Shown: positions 7,336 through 15,799 of the stretch, in pieces
Numbering within the stretch: position 1 is the stretch's first letter
How the letters are laid out: each line of letters starts with the position of its first letter
Origin: GCA-003244245 sp964250265
GTDB taxonomy: Bacteria > Actinomycetota > Actinomycetes > Mycobacteriales > Pseudonocardiaceae
DNA: 28,877 bases
Assembly (NCBI GenBank): GCA_964250265.1
Contig: CAXUFG010000037.1
Coordinates: forward strand, 1 to 28,877
Direction of reading: 5' to 3'
Translations under genes and position numbers: made by a program
The notes under the pieces: generated by a model
Told to the model about the DNA's origin: nothing
The model's database searches: none
Seen by the model: only the letters and a program-made list of their open reading frames with translations

Positions 7336-8238
7336 TCAGATCTGTTTGATGGCATCCATGAGGAAGATCGTTGTGTTGGCTGGTGATTCGGCTTCAACGG
7401 ACAGGCCGTCCATGACTGCTTGGTAGTTGCTGGTGTCGCGTTCTTTGTCGAGGTAGACGGCGCTGGTGAGTTGTTCGAGGTACACGATGTCTGGTAGGTC
7501 GGGTTCGGCGAAGCGCAGAATGGTGAATGGGCCGCCTGCGGCCGGGTGGTTGCCAGTGCGGAAGGGCAGGACCTGGAGCGTGATGTTCGGTAGCTCGGCC
7601 ATCTCGATCAGGTGCTGGATTTGCGCGCGTTGGACTTCCCGGTTGCCCAGCGGTCGCCGCAGCGCGGCCTCATCCATCACAGCCCAGTAGTCGGGTGCTC
7701 CTGGCTGGGCGAGGAGATCCTGACGGGCCATGCGCAGCGCGACGCGGCGATCGATTTCCTCGGTGGAGCAGTGTAGTTGGCAGAGCTGGATTATTTCGCG
7801 GGCGAAGTGCTCGGTTTGTAACAGGCCGGGAACGAACTGGATCTCGTAGGTGCCGATCTCCGAGCTGGCCTGTTCCAGGCCTAGGTACGGCTCGAACCAG
7901 TGGGACAGGACGGCGCCGTAGTGGCGCCACCAGCCGGGCTCGTTGGCGCGCCGGGCCAGGGCCAGGAACTCGTCTCGTTCGTGCTCGTCGGTGATGCCGT
8001 ACAAGGTGAGGAGGTCAGCCACGTCCCGTGCTTTGAAGCCGACTTGCCCGAGCTCAAGACGCCTGATCTTGGCGTGGGAGGCGCGGAGCGCCTCACCGGC
8101 GGCTTCGCGGGTGATTCCGCAGGACTCACGCAACCGGCGTAGCTGAGCGCCGAGCGCGATACGCACAGCGGTGGGTCCTCCGGGCGGCGGGACCGTGACA
8201 TCCCCGGGATCAGGGCTGCGGTGCTGGGCTGCTAACAC
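7336..8238 (-). CDS. XRE-family regulator with DUF5753 domain
   Basis: A helix-turn-helix regulator of the actinobacterial Scr1/DUF5753 family. The HTH is near residues 27-80 (LGAQLRRLRESCGITREAAG followed by KIRRLELGQVG). The DUF5753 ligand/partner domain then includes typical text such as YEIQFVPGLLQTEHFAR, EAALRRPLG and LQVLPFRTGNHPA. GTG 8238 is chosen because a GGGGGAAG precedes it; the frame also allows ATG 8280. These regulators usually sit beside a DUF397 gene, with which they form antitoxin-like or regulatory pairs. None is visible on either side here, so the partner has been lost or is elsewhere. The target is unknown. Confidence 0.88.
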   Translation of the reverse strand: MLAAQHRSPDPGDVTVPPPGGPTAVRIALGAQLRRLRESCGITREAAGEALRASHAKIRRLELGQVGFKARDVADLLTLYGITDEHERDEFLALARRANEPGWWRHYGAVLSHWFEPYLGLEQASSEIGTYEIQFVPGLLQTEHFAREIIQLCQLHCSTEEIDRRVALRMARQDLLAQPGAPDYWAVMDEAALRRPLGNREVQRAQIQHLIEMAELPNITLQVLPFRTGNHPAAGGPFTILRFAEPDLPDIVYLEQLTSAVYLDKERDTSNYQAVMDGLSVEAESPANTTIFLMDAIKQI

Positions 8239-8417
8239 GGTACTTCCCCCATTGCTCCCTGTGCTTGCTGCACTTAACATGCCATGCTCACAGATCCCAC
8301 TGGAGCCACACTAAAACCTGACAAGAGGGATCACGCCTCCCCACACTGTGCAGCTAGCCAGGGGAGAACGTTGCGGCGAGACTCTGGTGGGACCGGTGAG
8401 CTCGCCGAGTCATTGCC

Positions 8418-9581
8418 TCAGCCGGGGCTGTTGTGTTCCAGCTGGGAACCCGGCCGTGAGGATCTGTCGATCTCCACTGTCGGCCGTCCGCCGTCGGTGG
8501 TGTTGCCGATCACCACGCAACCGGTCGAGCCCTCGGTGATGATGATCCCGCGGGTCACATTAGGGCCGGAGATCTTGTTGTTGCGTATCTCGACGTTGGG
8601 CCAGCGGCGCAGGTTCACCGCTTGGGCGCCGTTGGACGCGCAGGTGTTGTCGACGAAGGTGATCGACGGGCCCCCGGTCGGGGCGGCGCTGTTCGAGTGC
8701 TGGTCGCCGGTGGCGATCAGGCATTGCGCTCCGACGTTGCGGCAGTTGTTGCCCGCAATCAGGACGTCGAAGGTGGGCGGGCTGTTGTCATCGTAGGTCT
8801 GGAAGCAATCCGGGTGTGGCGGGTTGGCATAGCCGTGATCGGAGATATCCGTGACGGTGTTGTCAGTGATCCGGTGGCCACTGCCGAAAAACCGGATGCC
8901 GTCGGCGTCGCCATTGTCGTGGGCGACGGTCCCGCTCACGGTGTTGTGGCTCACTTCGATCCGCTGCCCGCTGATCCGGATCCCGACGGTATCGACATGC
9001 TCCACCGTGTTGGATTCGATGATCGAGTTTCCGCACGATTCGCAGGTGATCCCACCCTGCCGGGTATCGTGCACGGTGTTGCGGCGGATCGCCAGGTCAC
9101 CGCCCTTGAGGACGATCCCGTCGCCACCGGTGACGGTGAAGCCCTCGACCACGACGTGCTCGGCGGTGATGTGGATGCTGCGCACGGTGGCCCCATCGGA
9201 CACCAGCGTGATCGGGGTGTTCGCCGCCCCCGAGCGAGTCAAGTTGATGTCGGTGCCGGCTAGATCGCCACCGTTGAAGCACAGGGTGGTGCCCGGATAG
9301 GCAGCGTTCAGGGCCGCCGGTACCTCGTCAGCTCGGGTGAGCGTGCGATTGCAGGCAGGTGGCCGGGCCCGGTCCGGGGCCGCTGAGGGGCTCGGACCAG
9401 ACGGCGGGCTCTGGCTGAACCCCGGATTCTCGCTGAACCCCGGATTCTGGCCTGGCGAGGCGCTCTGGCTCCCGCAACCGGCGATAAGCACCACGCTCAC
9501 CGCAGCAATCCAGACCGACCGTGTTCGCCGCGGCGGCCTCACCGGTTCCGCTACTCGACGTCCCCGGTGAAAGATGTTCAT
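8418..9581 (-). CDS. Secreted right-handed beta-helix lipoprotein
   Basis: A 387-residue predicted lipoprotein. After an Arg-rich n-region there is a hydrophobic stretch ending in the lipobox IAGC, so it should be anchored outside the membrane. A linker with the repeated hexapeptide NPGFSE/NPGFSQ and many Pro/Ser residues follows. The rest is a parallel beta-helix (PF13229/NosD-like), with recurring turns such as VEGFTVTG, IRRNTVHD, IIESNTVEH, VSHNTVSG and ITDNTVTD. Proteins of this fold bind or cleave polysaccharides, but no catalytic residues can be assigned. The start is ATG 9581, since the upstream ATG 9602 only lengthens the n-region. The neighbouring permease gene upstream runs in the same direction. 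Confidence 0.85.
   Translation of the reverse strand: MNIFHRGRRVAEPVRPPRRTRSVWIAAVSVVLIAGCGSQSASPGQNPGFSENPGFSQSPPSGPSPSAAPDRARPPACNRTLTRADEVPAALNAAYPGTTLCFNGGDLAGTDINLTRSGAANTPITLVSDGATVRSIHITAEHVVVEGFTVTGGDGIVLKGGDLAIRRNTVHDTRQGGITCESCGNSIIESNTVEHVDTVGIRISGQRIEVSHNTVSGTVAHDNGDADGIRFFGSGHRITDNTVTDISDHGYANPPHPDCFQTYDDNSPPTFDVLIAGNNCRNVGAQCLIATGDQHSNSAAPTGGPSITFVDNTCASNGAQAVNLRRWPNVEIRNNKISGPNVTRGIIITEGSTGCVVIGNTTDGGRPTVEIDRSSRPGSQLEHNSPG
9414..9448 (-). repeat. 18-base tandem duplication in the lipoprotein linker
   Basis: A 17-base sequence gctgaaccccggattct occurs twice with an 18-base period (9414-9430 and 9432-9448). It encodes the two NPGFS units of the linker. The near-identical DNA suggests a recent in-frame slippage duplication. 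Confidence 0.8.
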
Positions 9582-9676
9582 CGGTGCAGGGTATGGCCCC
9601 ATTCGTTGCCGCCATCACTCAGCGTCAGGAACGCCGGATTCGCGCTGGTAGACCGCTGGGCGTGCGGGCTGCCGCG

Positions 9677-10900
9677 TTATTCGTATCGCAGGGCTTCGAC
9701 CGGTCGTAGCCGGGCAGCGCGGTTGGCCGGATAGCCCCCAGCGATGACTCCGATCGCGAGGCTGACCGTGAAGGCGACGATCACGGAGGGGACGGATACA
9801 ACGGGGGTGAACGAGGAGAAGGTGCCGGAGGAGGGCTCGAAGGTTGGCGCGAGGGCGCCGCCGAGGAAGGACAGCCCGACCCCGAGAAGAATGCCGAGGA
9901 TGCCCCCGATGCTGGTCAAAACGATGGACTCGACGAGGAACTGCTGAAGGATCGCGCGGCGGGTGGCGCCCAGCGCTTTGCGGATGCCGATTTCCCGGGT
10001 TCGTTCGGTGACCGTGACCAGCATGATGTTCAGAACTCCGATACCGCCGACGATCAGTGAGATCGCTGCTACGGCCGCGGTGAACAACGTGAGGATGCGC
10101 AGGATCTCGTTGAAGGATTTCAGCCGGCCGCCCAGGGATTGGACTTCGAAGTCACGCTGCCCAGGATCCTTGATCCGGTGCCGGTCGGTGAGGATGCTGG
10201 TCACTTGGTTCTCAGCGGCTGGCACGGCGCCCACATCCTGCGCTTGCACGATGATCTGGTTGAGTTCATCCCCGCCCCCGAACACGTATCGGCGGGCGGT
10301 GTTCAGCGGCAAGATGACGCTTTTGTCGGCCTGCTGACCGTAGGACTGCATCACTCCGATGACCCGGAAACCCTGATGGTTGATCCGGACCGTCTGGCCC
10401 ATCGCAGCCGCGGGGTCATCGAAGAGAGTGGTCGCCACCACAGGCCCTAAGACCGCGACCTTGGCAGTGGTGCGGGACTGGGCCGCGTCGAAGAATGCTC
10501 CGGTCTGAAGGTCCCGGTTGTTGACCTCGCTCCAGCGTTCGCTGGAGCCGATGATCGTGGAGCGGAACTTGATGGTGTTGGTTTCGACCAGTGCTGGGGC
10601 GCTAGTGACTGGAGTGGCGGTCATGATGTCAGGCGCCTTTTGTAGCGCGGAGACATCGGCGTCGATGAGATTCTTGGGAGGGGAACCACCGGGGACATTG
10701 CCGGTCTGCGGCACGATCGTGATGAGGTCGGCCAGCGGCTGGATCCGCGCGTCGACCGATTTCTGCATACCTTGACCAATGGCGACCAGCAAGATCACTG
10801 CGGCAACGCCGATAATGATGCCGAGCATGGTCAACACCGAGCGCAACCGGTGTAGCCGCAACCCGCGCAGCGCGATGAACACCGCCTCCCGCAGGTTCAT
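9677..10900 (-). CDS. MacB/FtsX-type ABC transporter permease
   Basis: A 407-residue permease with the MacB architecture. One transmembrane helix follows the motif RLHRLRSVLTMLGIIIGVAA (about residues 17-45). A large extracytoplasmic MacB_PCD domain runs to about residue 280. Three C-terminal helices (about 285-305, 330-350 and 375-400) include VTERTREIGIRKALGATRRA. Such proteins pair with a separate ATPase and act as mechanotransmission exporters or regulate envelope enzymes. The start is ATG 10900 with a GGGGGTGAG just upstream. No ATPase gene lies next to it: the neighbours are the beta-helix lipoprotein (74-95 bases downstream) and the M13 peptidase (90 bases upstream), all in the same direction. 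Confidence 0.9.
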   Translation of the reverse strand: MNLREAVFIALRGLRLHRLRSVLTMLGIIIGVAAVILLVAIGQGMQKSVDARIQPLADLITIVPQTGNVPGGSPPKNLIDADVSALQKAPDIMTATPVTSAPALVETNTIKFRSTIIGSSERWSEVNNRDLQTGAFFDAAQSRTTAKVAVLGPVVATTLFDDPAAAMGQTVRINHQGFRVIGVMQSYGQQADKSVILPLNTARRYVFGGGDELNQIIVQAQDVGAVPAAENQVTSILTDRHRIKDPGQRDFEVQSLGGRLKSFNEILRILTLFTAAVAAISLIVGGIGVLNIMLVTVTERTREIGIRKALGATRRAILQQFLVESIVLTSIGGILGILLGVGLSFLGGALAPTFEPSSGTFSSFTPVVSVPSVIVAFTVSLAIGVIAGGYPANRAARLRPVEALRYE

Positions 10901-10990
10901 CTCACCCCCGACTGCCCGCTAAGGCCACCTCCAGCACATAACCGGTATTTGGTGTTCTCCGCAAGCGGGCAGGTGAGTGGATCTCGAACC

Positions 10991-13030
10991 TCACCAGATC
11001 TTGACGCGCTGGTCGGGCGGCCGGAACAGCTTGTCACCGGACTTGACGCCGAAAGCCGCGTAGTACTCGGGCAGGTTGCTGACGACGCCGTTGGCACGGA
11101 ACTCATTGGGGCTGTGCGGGTCGCTCAACAGCCGCGCTCGCAGGTCCTCGTCCCGGGCCTTACCCCGCCACACCTGCGACCACCCCAGGAAGAAGCGCTG
11201 GTCGCCGGTGAATCCGTCCATCACCGCAGCTGCTCGGCCGCCGAGCGAGAGACGGTAGGCGCGCATCGCCACCGTGAGGCCGGAGAGATCGGCGATGTTC
11301 TCGCCCAGGGTCAGTTCCCCGTTGATGTGCTCGCCGGGCAGCGGTTCGTAGGCTGAATACTGCGCGGCCAGAGCTTCGGTCCGGGTGGTGAACCGCTGCA
11401 CGTCCTGCGGGGTCCACCAGTCGCGCAGATTGCCGGTCCCGTCGAACTTGCGGCCCTGGTCGTCGAACGCATGGCTTATCTCGTGACCAATCACCGCGCC
11501 GATACCGCCGTAGTTCACCGCATCGTCGGCTTTCGGGTCGAAGAACGGTGGCTGCAGGATTGCGGCCGGGAACGTGATGTCGTTGCGGGTGGGGCTGTAG
11601 TAGGCGTTGACAGTCTGCGGCGTGGTGAGCCACTCCGCACGGTCCACCGGCTTGCCGAGCTTATCAAGATCTCGCTGGTATTCGACCTGGGCGGAGCGCA
11701 CCACATTGCCCACCAGATCGTCGCGGGCGACCGTCAGCTTGGAGTAGTCCTTGAACTTGGCCGGGTAGCCGATCTTGACGGCGAGCTTGCTGAGCTTGTT
11801 CCGGGCCTCAGCTTTGGTCGCGTCGCTCATCCAGTCCAAGCCGTCGATGGACGTGCGGTAAGCGTCGATCAGTTTGCCGACCAGAGCGTCGATCCGAGCT
11901 TTGGCCTCCGGCGGGAAGTAGCGCTGCACGTAGCGCTCACCGAGCAGATCACCCATTGCGGCATCGACACTGGCGACACCCCGTTTCCAGCGGGTTCGCA
12001 TCTCCTGCTGCCCGGCCAGATCGCGGCCACGGAACTCGAAGCGCGCGGTGACCAGGTCGTTGTTGAGATAGGGGGCGAGGTCGTCGATGAGTCGGAACTT
12101 CAAATACGACTTCCAGTCCGCCATCGGCATGGTGGTCAGCGCAGAGCCCAGGGCAGTGAAGAAACTGGGCTCGGCAATGATGAACTCGGAGGTGGGTACG
12201 CGCGCCGCGTCGAGGTAGGCCCTCCAATCCAGCCCAGGCGTGCGCGCCGTGGCATCTGCGATGGTGAACTTGTTGTAGGTCGCTGTCGCGTCGCGATCCT
12301 GCGCGGCGGTCCACTGCACTTGGGCGAGGCGCGTTTCCACGGCGAGTACCCGGCCGGCTGCACCAGCCGGATCGGTGATGCCGGCCAGCCCCAGGGCGCG
12401 TGACGCGTAGGTCCGGAACTTCTCGCGCAACGTCACGAACTGCTGATCGGTCTTCAAGTAGTAGTCCCGGTTGGGCATGGTGAGGCCAGCCTGGGAGACG
12501 CCCGGTATGTAGGCGTCGGCGTTCTTGGCGTCCTGGTCGATGGACAACGCGATGGGGCTGGGGGTGCCGGTTTGGGCGTTCTCGGCGAAGTACCGGAGGA
12601 CGTCTGCGGGGGTGGCGAGGGCATCGATGCGCGCCAGCGAGGCCCTCAGCGGAGCGACGCCGAGCGTTTCAAGCCGCGCAGTGTCCATGAAGCTTGTGTA
12701 GAAGTCGCCGATCCGCTGGTCGGGGGAGCCGGCCGCGCCGGGATGTGCGGCACTCTCCTCGACGATGGTGCGAAGGTTTCGCTCGGCGTCGTCGGCGAGC
12801 GCGTCGAAAGCGCCATACCGGGAACGATCGGCGGGGATCTCGGTGGTGCGCAGCCACTGACCGTTGGTGAAGCGGAACAGGTCATTCTGCACCTGTACCT
12901 GGCGGTCGTATCCGGGCAGCAACAGCCCCGATGCCAGCGGAGGTGGCGGCGGGGTGCCCGCGCAGGCCGTCACGGCCCACACCAATGCCATCACCAGCAT
13001 GCCGAGGCCCAGCCGAGGAGATCGAGTCAC
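10991..13030 (-). CDS. M13-family zinc metallopeptidase (neprilysin-like), lipoprotein
   Basis: A 679-residue M13 endopeptidase related to mycobacterial Zmp1 and eukaryotic neprilysin. Zinc ligands are seen as HEISH (H516, E517, H520) and E577 in GENIADLSG, with D581 completing the ExxxD pair. The substrate-binding NAYYSPTRNDITFPAAIL segment lies upstream, and the C-terminus ends in the family tail RVKIW. GTG 13030 is chosen because it begins a clean lipoprotein signal, with a hydrophobic core and the lipobox VTAC near residues 22-25, followed by a Pro-rich linker. The longer frame to 13126 only adds a polar stretch. It should be anchored outside the membrane and cut peptides or exported proteins. 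Confidence 0.93.
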   Translation of the reverse strand: MTRSPRLGLGMLVMALVWAVTACAGTPPPPPLASGLLLPGYDRQVQVQNDLFRFTNGQWLRTTEIPADRSRYGAFDALADDAERNLRTIVEESAAHPGAAGSPDQRIGDFYTSFMDTARLETLGVAPLRASLARIDALATPADVLRYFAENAQTGTPSPIALSIDQDAKNADAYIPGVSQAGLTMPNRDYYLKTDQQFVTLREKFRTYASRALGLAGITDPAGAAGRVLAVETRLAQVQWTAAQDRDATATYNKFTIADATARTPGLDWRAYLDAARVPTSEFIIAEPSFFTALGSALTTMPMADWKSYLKFRLIDDLAPYLNNDLVTARFEFRGRDLAGQQEMRTRWKRGVASVDAAMGDLLGERYVQRYFPPEAKARIDALVGKLIDAYRTSIDGLDWMSDATKAEARNKLSKLAVKIGYPAKFKDYSKLTVARDDLVGNVVRSAQVEYQRDLDKLGKPVDRAEWLTTPQTVNAYYSPTRNDITFPAAILQPPFFDPKADDAVNYGGIGAVIGHEISHAFDDQGRKFDGTGNLRDWWTPQDVQRFTTRTEALAAQYSAYEPLPGEHINGELTLGENIADLSGLTVAMRAYRLSLGGRAAAVMDGFTGDQRFFLGWSQVWRGKARDEDLRARLLSDPHSPNEFRANGVVSNLPEYYAAFGVKSGDKLFRPPDQRVKIW

Positions 13031-13209
13031 GGCGCCTGACGATAGACCAGGGGACCGACAACGAGTGTCAGGGCGTAACGGCCACGGACGCGCCGTTACT
13101 GATCGGCTGGGCTCTCCCTGACTCACTGCTGGTTACCCGGAACGCGTGGCACCGGCGTGCCGAGCACGTGCTCTCCACCACCCCGCACGCAGCCCACCGG
13201 GCCTGAGCC

Positions 13210-13229
13210 GCCATTCGGAGCCGGATGGC
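13210..13229. repeat. Short near-perfect hairpin downstream of murJ
   Basis: GCCATTCGG (13210-13218) pairs with CCGGATGGC (13221-13229) through nine pairs with one wobble and a two-base gap. It lies just beyond the larger hairpin at 13238-13299 in the direction of murJ transcription and may be part of the same termination region. Confidence 0.45.
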
Positions 13230-13237
13230 AGCGCCCC

Positions 13238-13299
13238 GCATTCAGCGGGCTCAGCGTTCCAAAAGCGGGGTACATTACCCCGCTGAGCCCGCTGAATGC
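13238..13299 (-). terminator. Large inverted repeat with a competing inner hairpin
   Basis: The arms 13238-13256 and 13281-13299 are perfect 19-base reverse complements (gcattcagcgggctcagcg). The intervening 24 bases include a second stem, agcggggta (13264-13272) with taccccgct (13276-13284). The inner stem shares bases 13281-13284 with the right outer arm, so the two full stems cannot form together. It lies 18 bases past the murJ stop and well before the M13 gene, so it most simply terminates murJ. There is no U-tract, as is common in actinobacteria. Confidence 0.6.
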
Positions 13300-13316
13300 G
13301 AGGGACAGGATGAGGC

Positions 13317-14963
13317 TCAGCGGCGGAGCACGCCGGCGGCGCGGGTGAGGACGGTCTGGAGTTCGGAGACCCGCAGGGCGCGCAGAACGGCAAGCAGGAC
13401 GGCGCCGCCCAGCACGGTGGCGGCAGTGAGCTCGACGGCGGCGCGCACTGGGGGCGGCATGGGCGGCAGCGCGAGGCGGCCCAGGCCGAGGACGGCCAGC
13501 CCGGCGAGGGCGGCGACGCCCGCAGCCATCGCGATTCGCCCCACTGTGCCCGCTATCCGCCGGGTCTGCAGGTGGCCGAGCCGGTGCGCAAGCCAGACCT
13601 GGCCAGCGGCCGCGCCGATCACGAAAGACGCTGAGTTGGCCGCGGCGAGCCCGATGACGACCTGATGTGGCCTCAGCAGCAGCGGCGTGGCGAAGGACAG
13701 GCCGATCTTCCCGACGATCATCAAGGCCATGATCACCGTCGGGGTGCGAGCGTCGCCCAGCGCGTAGAACACCCGCAGCTGCAGCAGCACCACGGCGTAG
13801 GGCAGCAGGCCGAACGCTGAGGCGGCCAGGGTCTCACCCAGGCGGTCGGCCTGCGCGAGATCGGAGCGGCCGTAGGAGAACAGTACGGTGGCGATCTGCC
13901 CACCGGCCACCGTGAGCAGGGCCGAGATGGGCAGCAGGAGCAGCGCTGAGATGCGAGTACCCAACGACAGGTCGGCGACCACGCCGGTGATGTTCCCCTC
14001 AGCGCTGGCCCGGCTGATCCGCGGCATCAAAGCGGTGAGCACGGAGTTGCCCAGCACGCCATAGGGCACGATCAGCAGCATCCAGGCATACGCGTAGGTC
14101 GACACACCACCGCCCGCGGTGGCCGAGGCGATCCGGTAGGTGATCACCAGCCCGATCTGGCCGGCCAGCACGTAGAGGAACACCCAGCCGGCCAGGCCGC
14201 CGAAGGCGGACAACCGCGGATCCCAGCCCCACCGCCAACGCCACCGGAACCCCGACCGGCGCAGCGCCGGAAGCAGCACCCCCGCCTGTAGGACGATTCC
14301 CAGCGTCGTGCCTACTCCGAGCACCCACAGCTTGACCTCGCCCATCGTGCTGGGCTGCAAGCTGATCCGCCCCGGGGTCATCGCGTAGGCCGTGATCACC
14401 GCGATGAGCACCAGATTGTTGGCCACCGGCGCCCAGGCAGGTGGGCCGAACACGCCGCGGCTGTTGAGTACCGCGCCGATCAGCGCGGCCAGCCCATAGA
14501 ACATGATCTCCGGCAGTAACAGGTAGGCGAACGCCGTGGCCAGCGCGGGGCTGGCATGCGGCCCGCTGGTCACCGACAGCCGGATCAGCAGCGGCGCCGC
14601 AGCCACCGCGGCCACGGTGCCCACCACCAGGGCGACCGTGCCTACCGTGAGCAGCCGCTGAGCGTAGGCGTGCCCGCCGTCGGGATCGGTGCGCTGGGCA
14701 CGCACCAGCACCGGGATCGCGACGCTGGACAGCACTCCGCCCAGCAGCAGCTCATAAACCATGTTCGGCAACTCGTTGGCGATGTTGTAGGAGTCGTTGA
14801 GCAGGCCGAACCCCAGCGCAGCGGCCAGCAGCAGCTTGGCCACCAGCCCCGTCACCCGGCTGATCACCGTGGCCACCGCCATCGAGCCCGACGCATGCGC
14901 CAACGACCGATCCGACCACGCCGCTCGCGGCGGCTGGTTGTTCGGCGGCACGCCGCTCAGCAC
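13317..14963 (-). CDS. murJ: Lipid II flippase MurJ (MviN)
   Basis: A polytopic membrane protein of the MurJ/MviN family (MOP superfamily), about 548 residues with some 14 predicted helices. It should flip lipid II across the cytoplasmic membrane. Typical text includes VISRVTGLVAKLLLAAALG in the first helix, YNIANELPNMVYELLLGGVLSS, and the arginine-bearing ALMPRISRASAEG loop. The GTG at 14963 has a GGGAG site upstream; the frame continues to a TTG at 15005. It lacks the pseudokinase C-terminal extension of mycobacterial MviN, and the usual actinobacterial neighbours (sigM, trxB) are absent. It may therefore be a second, stand-alone copy. Confidence 0.92.
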   Translation of the reverse strand: MLSGVPPNNQPPRAAWSDRSLAHASGSMAVATVISRVTGLVAKLLLAAALGFGLLNDSYNIANELPNMVYELLLGGVLSSVAIPVLVRAQRTDPDGGHAYAQRLLTVGTVALVVGTVAAVAAAPLLIRLSVTSGPHASPALATAFAYLLLPEIMFYGLAALIGAVLNSRGVFGPPAWAPVANNLVLIAVITAYAMTPGRISLQPSTMGEVKLWVLGVGTTLGIVLQAGVLLPALRRSGFRWRWRWGWDPRLSAFGGLAGWVFLYVLAGQIGLVITYRIASATAGGGVSTYAYAWMLLIVPYGVLGNSVLTALMPRISRASAEGNITGVVADLSLGTRISALLLLPISALLTVAGGQIATVLFSYGRSDLAQADRLGETLAASAFGLLPYAVVLLQLRVFYALGDARTPTVIMALMIVGKIGLSFATPLLLRPHQVVIGLAAANSASFVIGAAAGQVWLAHRLGHLQTRRIAGTVGRIAMAAGVAALAGLAVLGLGRLALPPMPPPVRAAVELTAATVLGGAVLLAVLRALRVSELQTVLTRAAGVLRR

Positions 14964-15014
14964 ACCACCCCAACTCCCGTTTGCCCGAGGCGGGGCCCTG
15001 CACAATGAGGACTC

Positions 15015-15083
15015 ATGACTGATCCCGCACTGCTCGTGGTGGCCCGCAACGTCACACGTGAGCGACCAGCATCACGTCGCTAG
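15015..15083 (+). CDS. Possible truncated 5' end of a gene divergent from murJ
   Basis: A 22-codon frame begins MTDPALLVVARNVT from ATG 15015, with GAGG four bases upstream, and stops at 15083. The start region looks like that of a normal gene, and the following sequence does not continue it in any frame. It could be the stump of a gene cut off during the rearrangements that also left the TnpB remnant nearby, or simply chance. Confidence 0.2.
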   Translation: MTDPALLVVARNVTRERPASRR

Positions 15084-15340
15084 GCGGCATGTGGCCGATC
15101 GTCATCGCAGGATCCTGCTGCCGCTTCCGGGATGCTGAGGATCGCGTTGACAAGCTGCTGTGTGCGGGTTTGTGACCGCAACCACGGCGGCAGGTTCATC
15201 AGCGCCATGACCTCGTCGGCGAGCACATCGCCAATCACATTCGGCCACATGCGCTTGGCCTTTGCGGCGGCGGCAGCGGCCATCCGGTGAGCAGCGTACT
15301 GCTCGACTTCCTGGGCGACCGCGATTCGCGTGTCAGGCAT
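15080..15340 (-). CDS. Small hypothetical protein
   Basis: An 86-residue protein starting at ATG 15340, with GGGGG six bases upstream. It is alanine-rich and probably helical at the N-terminus (EVEQYAAHRMAAAAAAKAK). A Trp/Pro-containing middle (MNLPPWLRSQTRTQQL) and an acidic-then-basic tail follow. I recognise no family. The reading frame has sensible codon use and an ordered composition, unlike the frames around it. It lies alone between murJ and a decayed TnpB fragment, a setting typical of accessory DNA. Confidence 0.5.
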   Translation of the reverse strand: MPDTRIAVAQEVEQYAAHRMAAAAAAKAKRMWPNVIGDVLADEVMALMNLPPWLRSQTRTQQLVNAILSIPEAAAGSCDDDRPHAA

Positions 15341-15611
15341 CGAAGGCCCCCTTAGCCCGCGTCGTCTGCTCGGCCTCAACACAGCTCAACGAGCGTGGTG
15401 TGGTCCAGACTCGAAGAAGTCGGGTCTGCGCGCTTCCGTGCCGATTCGCAGACCGGAGCCTCCTTGGGGACCGCGCTACCCGACGAGTCCCGGACCTCGG
15501 TGCGCGCGTTACAGGTGCTGGCGCCCACCAGAAATCACCCGGCCCGTTCGTGGACGTCATACCTGTAAGGAGCGCCGGCACCACCCCCTGCGTACATCCC
15601 AGACAGATGAG

Positions 15612-15760
15612 CTGCGCGGCGTGTCCGCCCCCCGGATCGGTGTGATCCGCACCCATGAATCCACCCGCAAGCTCGCCCGACGCATCGAGGCCGGGACCGC
15701 CCGTCCGCTCGGCCACCTTGTCCTGGCAGCGCCGGTTTCGGTGTGAATAAGGCGGGTATG
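15612..15760 (+). pseudogene. TnpB (IS200/IS605/IS607 accessory nuclease) remnant
   Basis: From about 15618 one frame reads VSAPRIGVIRTHESTRKLAR then RIEAGTAR. This is the beta-barrel segment that in TnpB/OrfB proteins reads roughly RIGRIRTHESTRKLARRLEAGTARILSATV. Directly after GTAR the homology moves to another frame (RSATLSWQRRFR) and then ends at a stop. Only about 45 residues of a roughly 400-residue RNA-guided nuclease are left: the RuvC catalytic residues and zinc finger are absent. No TnpA, insertion-element end or target duplication is visible. It is an old scar of an IS200/IS605- or IS607-type element, and marks this spot as an insertion/deletion point. Confidence 0.6.
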
Positions 15761-15799
15761 ACCGGGGCTGAGTCGATCATCGCATGCGAACCATGGATG

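Noticed and set aside
6867..7349. A 160-codon plus-strand frame between the exporter operon and the XRE gene.
   Set aside because: The translation is low in structure and Arg/Pro-rich, there is no ribosome site, and it overlaps the XRE gene end on the other strand.
15333..15716. A 127-codon minus-strand frame through the TnpB remnant region.
   Set aside because: It is antisense to the recognisable TnpB segment and its composition is not protein-like.
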